This document shows positions 24,173 to 31,685 of a DNA stretch of 36,714 nt, piece by piece (position 1 is the first letter of the stretch; every line of letters begins with the position of its first letter). Source of the DNA: Bacteroidota bacterium (GTDB lineage: Bacteria; Bacteroidota; Bacteroidia; UKL13-3). The stretch is taken from the NCBI GenBank assembly GCA_034439655.1, contig JAWXAU010000066.1, positions 1 through 36,714 of the forward strand, read 5' to 3'. The notes beneath the pieces are model-generated. The model saw nothing but the letters and a program-made list of their open reading frames with translations. It did no database searches and was not told the DNA's origin. Both the position numbers and the translations under genes were made by a program.

Positions 24173-24925
24173 CTATTTCCCTCCATTTAATTTCAAATCA
24201 GCCAAGCAATTTGCATCAAGGGTTGGAATATTTCCCGTTATCAGAAAACCCAATACATCTGTTGTTTCCACCGCATAGTACATCAAACAATCTTTATTAT
24301 TGCAATGAGCTCCATTGGGTGAATCTTTGTGGTTTGTTTGCATTTTTGACCCCACATCTACCAAACCTAAAATATGCCCAAACTCATGCTCCAGAACTGT
24401 TGCTGTTAACTTGGTTCGGCTTGCTTGCCCCACATTTCCAGAATTATCGTTAATGGTTTTACCAAACAAACACATGGAGGTATTATTATATGCTACACCC
24501 AAAACATTGGCATTAGAATACCCACCATTGGTGAACAAGAAATAGACACCCAACTCTTTGTCCGTTGTAAATACGGTCCGATTTTCTTTTTCTATATCCG
24601 CTACTTGCTGTACGGTGAGAGTGCCATTTGAAGAAGCAGGTATTTCTTTTTGAACAACGGTGATGCCTACTGATTTATTAAGCCGTGCTGTTAAAAAATC
24701 TTTAAGCAAGTTTACGGCACTTGCATCGGGTGCAAAACCCGCCATGTATTGAATCTCAATTTTAATTGAAGAATATTTGCTTTCACTCAGTAAGTCATTG
24801 GCCGAACCGCCCACACCTTTGTTATTTGAATAACTAGAACCATCACTATTTTTATATTTCTTGTTACAACTAGGCAATAAAGCAATACACACAAGAAGGG
24901 CAAAGAATACATACTTATTTTTCAT
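24173..24925 (-). CDS. Lipoprotein zinc metalloprotease (metzincin-like)
   Basis: A 250-residue membrane-anchored protease. The start at 24925 gives a standard lipoprotein signal, MKNKYVFFALLVCIALLPSC, with the lipidated cysteine at C20; the ATG at 24943 adds six residues and lies at the predicted transcription start. A low-complexity Ser/Gly/Asn linker (28-45) follows. The zinc site is HEFGHILGLVD (180-190), an HExxHxxGxxD metzincin motif with H180, H184 and probably D190 as ligands and E181 as base. CLMYYA (213-218) carries the Met-turn M215. H199 in QTNHK is an alternative third ligand. HCNN..DC just before the Met-turn has two cysteines that may form a disulfide. I recall similar proteins in Bacteroidota annotated as membrane metalloproteases. 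The substrate is unknown. Confidence 0.87.
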   Translation of the reverse strand: MKNKYVFFALLVCIALLPSCNKKYKNSDGSSYSNNKGVGGSANDLLSESKYSSIKIEIQYMAGFAPDASAVNLLKDFLTARLNKSVGITVVQKEIPASSNGTLTVQQVADIEKENRTVFTTDKELGVYFLFTNGGYSNANVLGVAYNNTSMCLFGKTINDNSGNVGQASRTKLTATVLEHEFGHILGLVDVGSKMQTNHKDSPNGAHCNNKDCLMYYAVETTDVLGFLITGNIPTLDANCLADLKLNGGK

Positions 24926-24947
24926 AATTGGCTTTTGGTACATAACG

Positions 24948-24976
24948 CAAATATATCAAATTTATTTGATTGCAAA
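24948..24976 (-). promoter_or_regulatory. Promoter of the metalloprotease gene
   Basis: TTTG (24973-24976, minus) and TATATTTG (24948-24955) are separated by 17 bases, slightly short of the usual 19-21. Transcription would start near 24943, so the ATG at 24943 would have no leader and the lipoprotein start at 24925 would have about 18 bases of leader. Confidence 0.5.
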
Positions 24977-25004
24977 AATAAAATTTATCGCCCTAATTGT
25001 CTTC

Positions 25005-25032
25005 TGATACCTGATACTTGATACTTGATACT
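25005..25032. repeat. TGATACT heptamer repeat, four units
   Basis: TGATACC, TGATACT, TGATACT, TGATACT run in perfect 7-base register between the metalloprotease gene and CotH copy B. It is the cleanest of the five period-7 tracts. No palindrome interrupts it. Confidence 0.8.
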
Positions 25033-25101
25033 TCAATTACCAGCTAAAATTTTTCTTTAATATTCAAAGTTTTAGCCTTTATTTTGAACTAACTAATCTA
25101 A

Positions 25102-28100
25102 ATGAAAAATAAATCCATTTTACTCACCTTTTTTGCAGCCTTTGTTTTGTATTTTCGAGGGTCTTCGCAGATTTTTATCAATGAATTGCAACTGACGAAT
25201 AAGACGACCATTGCTGATGAAGCTGGCTTGTACTTTCCGTGGGTCGAACTTTACAATGCAGGAAATGCAAAAATATCAATCAAAAACTTTTCGCTCACAG
25301 ATGATTCAACCGCGAAAACTAAATGGAAATTTCCAGATGTATATATTAATGCCAAAGGAACAATTCTAATTTATCTATCGGGCAAAAATGCTGTAAACAA
25401 TAACCGTATCCATTCCAACTTTGTTTTAAAAAATGGTGAGAGTCTATTTTTATATAATACAAGTGGCAAACAGCTAGACAAAAAGATACCCGTATATAAT
25501 GAGCGTACCATGTCGCAGGCACGAATTCCCAATGGAAGTACTTGGTGTATTACCAGTGGGTGCACACCCGATTCAAGCAACAATAGTAAAACATGCTATA
25601 GTGGTTTTTTAGAACCGCCAGTGTTTGCAGTTGGTTCTGGACTTGTAAAAAGTGGTACCAATGTAAAACTATCAACTACGCAAGCAAATTGTATTATACG
25701 ATATACTTTGAATGGAAATATTCCCAACGAAAATTCTCCATTATATAAAACCTATATTAAAATAGATGCCGACAAGGTAATTAGGGCTGCCTGCTTTGAC
25801 ACCACGAAAACATATTTTACCAGTAGAACAGTTACCAATACCTATATTACCAATAATAAAACTTTCAAACTACCCATTGTATGTCTTACTGGCGACTCAA
25901 CCGACCTTTTTGATGCGAATACAGGATTGTACCCAAATTACGGCACTGTTGGGCCTGAAAAGAGAGATGCACATATAGAATATATGTTACCCTCGGGTAA
26001 ATTACAATTTGAACTAGATGCCGATTTGAGTATACATGGCAATGGTTCACGCAGTATGGCCAAAAAAAGTTTAAGAGTAGAAACAAACAACAAATATGAT
26101 AGTTCATCTATAAATTATAAGTTATTCCCTTTCAGAAGTTATACAGATATAACGGCTTTCACACTACGCTCAGGTAGTCAAGACCAAGGCAGTTCTATGA
26201 TGCGAGATGAGCTTTGTGCTCGCATGATGTTAGGCACTAATATAGAAACTGGGGAGCACCAATCGTGTGTAGTTTTTATAAATGGTATGTTTTGGGGCAT
26301 CTATCATATTCGTGAAAAGGAGGACAATGAATACTTGCAAAAAGTAACAGGTGTAGATAAAGACAGCGTAGACATTATTAACTTGAGTGGACAGGCATTA
26401 TATGGTACTACTACTGCATATTACAAATTAATTAATCTTTACTCAGATTCACTCCCCACCCAAGCCAAATATGATACTTTAAGTAAATATTTGGATATAA
26501 AAAGCTGGTGCGATTATATAACCATCGAATCATTTATACATAACAATGATTGGCCTGGTAATAATACCAAACAATGGGCTCCGCATCTATCCACGGGGGG
26601 TAAATTTAGATATATGCTTTATGATACCGATTATGGAATGAGTGATACTGCTGATAAGATTGGGAAATTGCTAAGTAGCAATTATTTTGGGATACAAGCT
26701 TTTACTAAAAATTCAAAATTCAAAAATGATTTTATAAACCGTTATGCTGACTTGTTAAATACAACTTTATCTGTGGCAAATTGGAAAGCCAATATCACTT
26801 ATATAAAAAATAATATATCCTATGATATGGATAAAGAAAAAAATCGATGGGGAGGCACTACATCATATTGGGATCAGAGTGTTGCCTATTTGCAAGATTT
26901 TGTGACAATGCGTATTACAACCGCCCGCAATCACTTGGTTTTAGACTACAAATTGACAAAGCTTGTAAATCTAACTTTAAACATATATCCCAGTGGTGCA
27001 GGCGTTGTTAAACTTAATACTATTATACCTAGTACATACCCTTGGAAAGGTGTATACTTTGATGGAGTTCCTGTAACTGTTACCGCTGTGCCAAGCCCTG
27101 GTTATACTTTCGATTCGATGGTGGTAAACATTACATCAACATACAAAAGCAAAACTGTAACAAAGAATTTAACCTCGGCCACTAGCAGCATCAATTTTTA
27201 TTTTAAGGGCAATAGCAGAAACTTAAAAATTGCAGTAAGTGAAGTTAATTACGATTGCCATTCCACTATAAACAGCGGCAACTGGATCGAGTTACACAAC
27301 TATGATACCGTACAAGTAGACATGACGGGTTATAAACTGAAAACTTCCAAAGATTACGGATTCTATGAATTCAAAGACAATTATATATTACCCGCTGGCG
27401 GATATATAGTGGTATGTGAAGATACTTTACTTTTCAAAAAGGTGTATCCTGCCGTTACTAAAAGGTTAGGAAATATTGTGAGAGGATTAGGAAATAAAGG
27501 TGACTCGATTATATTAATCGATAACAAGGGAAAAAGGAAAATACTATTTACTTATACTGATTCCTTGCCTTGGCCTGAAAATGTGGGCGGAACTGGAAGA
27601 ACCATGGAACTTGTCAATGATACATTAAAACCTGCAAGTGGTACAAGTTGGTTCAACGGATGCATAGGTGGCTCTCCTGGTAGATCATATTTTCCCTGTA
27701 TAGAAAATATCATCATTACTGAGATAAGCTATAACTCAAAATCGTCGCACGATGATGGAGAATGGATTGAATTATATAATACCAGTAGCGGAAATATAAC
27801 CCTTGGTGGCTGGCATTTCAAAGATGGTGATGATACCCATGATTATATAATACCTACTGGAACTATTTTAAAGTCGCATGAGTATTTGGTATTATGTAAT
27901 GACCTTACCAAATTTAAAATTGAACACGCGGGCGTCACCAATATTTCAGGCCCTTTCAACTTTGGACTCAGTAATAGTGGTGAGCTCTTAAGGCTGTTCG
28001 ATAGTAAACTAAACCCTAAATTTTCAATGGGGTATCATAATGAATCTTTGGGTTGGCCAGCAAAACCAAATGGCGAAGGCTATACTTTAGAGCTTGCCAG

Positions 28101-30363
28101 AAGAAATTCTGATTACTCAAACAAAATAAATTGGATAACAGGATGTCAATATGGCTCACCTGGCAAAGACCGTGAAATATGCCCAGAAGATGTGGTATTA
28201 GTTCCTACAGAAATTAATTACAAACCTTTGCAAGAAATTAACAGTGGAGATTGGATAGAGTTTAAAAACACTTCTAAAGATACCATCAATACCTATAAAT
28301 GGAATCTTTTAGCAAATAGCTCAAACTATATATTGCCAAATATCGAAATTCTTCCCAAAAACTATATAATCATTGCTGAGGATACCGCAAAACTATATAA
28401 TGCATTTCCTACTATCGACAAAAATAAAGTATATCAGCTAAACTTATTATTGAACGATACAACTGAAACCATCACGCTTTTTGATAGCAGCAATATCAAA
28501 CGATTTGAGATGTTCTTCGTAGCCGACAGTAATGATCAAATAGCAAATGGCAATGGGTATACCTTGCAGCTTCAGCAAATTCCAAATAATTATAGTGAAT
28601 ATAGTATCCATTCAAACTGGCGTCACGGATGTTTTCTTGGCAATCCACTTGAATTTATCAATTCGTGTTCTGAATTAATCAGCGTTTCAGAAATTAATTT
28701 CAATGGTGATAGCTTAAAGAAAACTGCTGATTGGTTGGAGCTATATAACTATGGTAATCGTCCCATTAATTTGAATGGCTATAATATCACCACACAGACG
28801 AGCTCAGATATTTGGAAAGACAATATGATACTCTACCCAAAAACAAGGTTACTGATCTCGGCAGATTCAAATAATATCAAGACTAATTACAATTTGGGAT
28901 CACAACAAATGAATCTCAATTTAGGTCAAAATGATGATATACATATATATAATTATGACCATAAAAGTATTGCAAGAGCCAATTATGACACTTCAACTTT
29001 ATTATATGCAAATGGCCTCGGAAAAACAATGGAAAGTATAATCGATACAAACTATATCACCTCGCAAAATCTATGGATGGCAGGGTGCTTTGGTGGTTCG
29101 CCCGCTGCAGCATACAGTCCCTGTCCAAAATTGGATGTGGTGGTATCGGAGATTAATTATCTTCCTTTGGCAAATTTCAATACAGGAAAATGGTTTGAAT
29201 TATTGAACCAAGATTCTACCCACCTAAAAAATATAAGCAATTATTATATATCATTTGGCGATGTGAAAAACATTGTACAGTTAGATTCAAACACCTCCCT
29301 CCCGCTACAGGCAAAAACTGTCTTCTTAAACGATACCGCTGCATTTAAATTTTACTTCCCTTTTGCCATGAGCACAAAATATATTGACAAAGACCTTATT
29401 AGAGAAGGCTGGGTAAGGATTTGGGACGAAAACAAAAATCCAGTATTTGTGATGAAGTATGATAACAGTTTTGGCGGCAAGGGCAATGGCAAAACTATAT
29501 CATTAATAAAACCTGATTATAATTTGAATTATTTCTCCAATAAGCTTAATTGGGAAGAAGGATGTATTGGCGGTTCACCTTCAAATTACCGAGGATGGTG
29601 CGATACAACATTATTGGTTTCAGAAATTAACTATCAATCATCCAGCAAAAATGATGCAGGAGATTGGCTTGAACTTTCAAATAAAACATCAAATGATATA
29701 AACCTAAAAGATATATATGTATATGATAGCAAAGATAAATATTATATATTAAAAGGCAATTTAATGAAAGATTCATTATTGGTTCTGGTTGGAGATTCTG
29801 CTAAATTCTTAAATGAAAATCCAAAATGTAAAAGCAAACAACATTTATCCAATTTACAATTGGAAGAGAAAGGCAGTATCCGAATTTTTGGTGCTGATAA
29901 ATCGATGATATACCTAAGCAGTTGGGATTATGCTGCACCATGGAATGATAGTGCCGATGGCAAAGGTTACACACTTGAATACAATACCCAATATTCAGAT
30001 TTCAGTGATGCTGGCACGTGGTTTATTGGTTGCCTAGGTGGTTCGCCGGGCAAGCCATTTGCCGCAGATTGTTATATAACTTTACCTGATACTTCGAAAA
30101 ATTCAATTCATAATTCTGAAATTAATACTGATATATATATTGCACCAAACCCTACCACAGGATTGCTTACTATATATTTTGGTGCGAGCTATTCAAATAG
30201 TGCTTTAATGATATATGATGCAAAAGGTGTTTTGGTTCATAGCTCTAAAAACAGTGCAGCCCCCCAGCAAACGATCGACCTCTCAAATTTTGAAAGCGGT
30301 TTGTATTTTTTGATTGTCAATCAAAACAAACGAGTAAAGATGCTAAAATTTGTGAAAGAGTAA
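25102..30363 (+). CDS. Giant CotH kinase / lamin-tail / T9SS protein (copy B)
   Basis: A 1753-residue secreted protein, colinear with copy A. In order: signal peptide (1-23); LTD (about 25-95); chitobiase C-terminal-like segment (about 175-250); CotH domain (about 254-620); a small beta domain; six LTD units beginning near 713, 872, 1034, 1195, 1347 and 1506; and a T9SS type A sorting domain (about 1677-1753, IAPNPTTGLLTIYF). The CotH aspartate motifs are intact: NNDWPGNN (481-488) and LYDTDYG (506-512). It lacks the module of about 185 residues that copy A has after its first LTD; the flanking sequence continues directly from SGKNAVNN to NFVLKNGESLFLY. Most LTD units end with a GCxGGSPG motif and another cysteine. 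A beta-propeller gene follows after 27 bases, probably in the same transcript. A weak -7-like box (TTATTTTG, 25079-25086) precedes the gene. Confidence 0.92.
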   Translation: MKNKSILLTFFAAFVLYFRGSSQIFINELQLTNKTTIADEAGLYFPWVELYNAGNAKISIKNFSLTDDSTAKTKWKFPDVYINAKGTILIYLSGKNAVNNNRIHSNFVLKNGESLFLYNTSGKQLDKKIPVYNERTMSQARIPNGSTWCITSGCTPDSSNNSKTCYSGFLEPPVFAVGSGLVKSGTNVKLSTTQANCIIRYTLNGNIPNENSPLYKTYIKIDADKVIRAACFDTTKTYFTSRTVTNTYITNNKTFKLPIVCLTGDSTDLFDANTGLYPNYGTVGPEKRDAHIEYMLPSGKLQFELDADLSIHGNGSRSMAKKSLRVETNNKYDSSSINYKLFPFRSYTDITAFTLRSGSQDQGSSMMRDELCARMMLGTNIETGEHQSCVVFINGMFWGIYHIREKEDNEYLQKVTGVDKDSVDIINLSGQALYGTTTAYYKLINLYSDSLPTQAKYDTLSKYLDIKSWCDYITIESFIHNNDWPGNNTKQWAPHLSTGGKFRYMLYDTDYGMSDTADKIGKLLSSNYFGIQAFTKNSKFKNDFINRYADLLNTTLSVANWKANITYIKNNISYDMDKEKNRWGGTTSYWDQSVAYLQDFVTMRITTARNHLVLDYKLTKLVNLTLNIYPSGAGVVKLNTIIPSTYPWKGVYFDGVPVTVTAVPSPGYTFDSMVVNITSTYKSKTVTKNLTSATSSINFYFKGNSRNLKIAVSEVNYDCHSTINSGNWIELHNYDTVQVDMTGYKLKTSKDYGFYEFKDNYILPAGGYIVVCEDTLLFKKVYPAVTKRLGNIVRGLGNKGDSIILIDNKGKRKILFTYTDSLPWPENVGGTGRTMELVNDTLKPASGTSWFNGCIGGSPGRSYFPCIENIIITEISYNSKSSHDDGEWIELYNTSSGNITLGGWHFKDGDDTHDYIIPTGTILKSHEYLVLCNDLTKFKIEHAGVTNISGPFNFGLSNSGELLRLFDSKLNPKFSMGYHNESLGWPAKPNGEGYTLELARRNSDYSNKINWITGCQYGSPGKDREICPEDVVLVPTEINYKPLQEINSGDWIEFKNTSKDTINTYKWNLLANSSNYILPNIEILPKNYIIIAEDTAKLYNAFPTIDKNKVYQLNLLLNDTTETITLFDSSNIKRFEMFFVADSNDQIANGNGYTLQLQQIPNNYSEYSIHSNWRHGCFLGNPLEFINSCSELISVSEINFNGDSLKKTADWLELYNYGNRPINLNGYNITTQTSSDIWKDNMILYPKTRLLISADSNNIKTNYNLGSQQMNLNLGQNDDIHIYNYDHKSIARANYDTSTLLYANGLGKTMESIIDTNYITSQNLWMAGCFGGSPAAAYSPCPKLDVVVSEINYLPLANFNTGKWFELLNQDSTHLKNISNYYISFGDVKNIVQLDSNTSLPLQAKTVFLNDTAAFKFYFPFAMSTKYIDKDLIREGWVRIWDENKNPVFVMKYDNSFGGKGNGKTISLIKPDYNLNYFSNKLNWEEGCIGGSPSNYRGWCDTTLLVSEINYQSSSKNDAGDWLELSNKTSNDINLKDIYVYDSKDKYYILKGNLMKDSLLVLVGDSAKFLNENPKCKSKQHLSNLQLEEKGSIRIFGADKSMIYLSSWDYAAPWNDSADGKGYTLEYNTQYSDFSDAGTWFIGCLGGSPGKPFAADCYITLPDTSKNSIHNSEINTDIYIAPNPTTGLLTIYFGASYSNSALMIYDAKGVLVHSSKNSAAPQQTIDLSNFESGLYFLIVNQNKRVKMLKFVKE

Positions 30364-30390
30364 ATAATCTTAAAACCGAATTTAGAAACT

Positions 30391-31452
30391 ATGAAAACGC
30401 TATCGAAAATTCAGTTATGCCTGCTGCTGCTTTCAAGCCTAGCAGCCAATGCCCAGGAGGAAAATAGTATATTAAAAGATTCTATTTGGAGCTACTCCAT
30501 TTATAAATATCCATGCGAACTTCCTTTAATTGATTCCAATTCTGTATATTTAGGAGCTGATGTTTCGCCTATCACTTGTTTGGACAAAAAAACTGGGAAA
30601 TTAAAATGGATGTTGGATGTAGAGCTAGCCATTCATAAAAAAGGATTTTTGCACACCATAGTAGGTGATAACAAAGGCCGTATATATTTTAATGGGACTG
30701 CAAAAAATTTATATGCGGCAGATAAAAAAACAGGGAAAATTTTGTGGAAATTTGATTTGAAATTCGATGATGATGTGTGTACAAAAATCTCTTTATTCAA
30801 TGATACACTTTTTTTAAATCCAGTTAATCCTATATTTATAGCACTTACTACCGCAGGGAAGGTTGCATGGGCTACTGATTTGTCCAAGTTTTGCACAGGA
30901 TATACTATGGATAAAAGCACCATTTTTTGTCAACTAAAAGGTGGTGGATTTTGCTTGCTAAGTAGAAGGAATGGCAAACTTCTCAAGTTTGTTTCAGAAA
31001 CTAGTCGTGGAGAAGTTTTCGCACATCCTCCAAAATATTTCGACAATACAATTGTGCTGGGAAATGAAAGAGACAGTGTTCGGGGTTTAGATAAAGCAAC
31101 TTTTAAAACACTTTGGTCACTGAATGGTGCCATTATACAGTGTGCCGACAATGAACAACTATATATACATAATGATACTTTGTTTATGAAAACAGATCCA
31201 CGCAATGGAAATCAACTGTGGAGGATATATGGCGATTTCGCATGGTTTCTCCAACCAACAGTATATAAGTCGAAAGTATATTTGCAAACCCGTCATCGTT
31301 TTTATATAATAGATAATGAAACAGGAGAAATATTATATGAATGTCCATTTAATCATAAATCGTATACCAAACCAATTGTAGAAAATGGGATTATATATTT
31401 GGGGTATGCTGAAAATTATGTTGCAGTACAAGACCCCACCGAAAAAAAATAA
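30391..31452 (+). CDS. Secreted PQQ-like beta-propeller protein
   Basis: A 353-residue exported protein with the outer-membrane-assembly or quinoprotein type of beta-propeller repeat (PQQ_2-like). A signal peptide covers residues 1-21 (ending NAQ). At least six repeats show the AxDxxTGKxxW pattern: CLDKKTGKLKWMLD, AADKKTGKILWKFD, ALTTAGKVAWATD, GLDKATFKTLWSL, KTDPRNGNQLWRIYGD and IIDNETGEILYECPF. The repeats form a disc-shaped scaffold; in most such proteins without extra domains this is a protein-binding surface, not a cofactor-binding enzyme, and nothing here shows PQQ binding. It starts 27 bases after CotH copy B with no promoter box in between. It is probably co-expressed with that protein and could be its surface or periplasmic partner; that link is inference. 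Confidence 0.85.
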   Translation: MKTLSKIQLCLLLLSSLAANAQEENSILKDSIWSYSIYKYPCELPLIDSNSVYLGADVSPITCLDKKTGKLKWMLDVELAIHKKGFLHTIVGDNKGRIYFNGTAKNLYAADKKTGKILWKFDLKFDDDVCTKISLFNDTLFLNPVNPIFIALTTAGKVAWATDLSKFCTGYTMDKSTIFCQLKGGGFCLLSRRNGKLLKFVSETSRGEVFAHPPKYFDNTIVLGNERDSVRGLDKATFKTLWSLNGAIIQCADNEQLYIHNDTLFMKTDPRNGNQLWRIYGDFAWFLQPTVYKSKVYLQTRHRFYIIDNETGEILYECPFNHKSYTKPIVENGIIYLGYAENYVAVQDPTEKK

Positions 31453-31628
31453 AATCGGATTTTTACACATCGGCTAATGTAATTGACATTTTTGACAGCA
31501 AATGCCAAACAAAGCAAACCTGTTTCCTTTAGAATTTACGGGGTATTCTACGCAGTTAATATTAGTCAATAAAAACACGACCCTATTGCATATTGTTGAC
31601 AATAAGGAATGTATTAACTTTATTTGAA

Positions 31629-31659
31629 TTTGCAAATTTAATCTTAATGGTTAACTTTG
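31629..31659 (+). promoter_or_regulatory. Consensus promoter of the GEVED protein gene
   Basis: TTTG (31629-31632), 19 bases, then TAACTTTG (31652-31659): an exact match to the Bacteroidota TTTG-N19-TAnnTTTG promoter. It is 26 bases before the ATG at 31686. An in-frame ATG at 31593 lies upstream of this promoter, so it cannot be the start of the resulting message. Confidence 0.7.
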
Positions 31660-31685
31660 TCGGTTCTAAATTAACTCAAAAAAAT

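Noticed and set aside
25005-25032. CRISPR-like array at the TGATACT repeat
   Set aside because: The units are 7 bases and directly abut one another with no spacers; there are no cas genes in the window.
31453-31480. Terminator after the beta-propeller gene
   Set aside because: AAAATC and GATTTT face each other but leave no room for a loop, so a stable hairpin is unlikely.
31593-31685. Upstream extension of the GEVED gene by 31 codons
   Set aside because: It lies before an exact promoter match, so it would not be on the message; the signal peptide begins at 31686.
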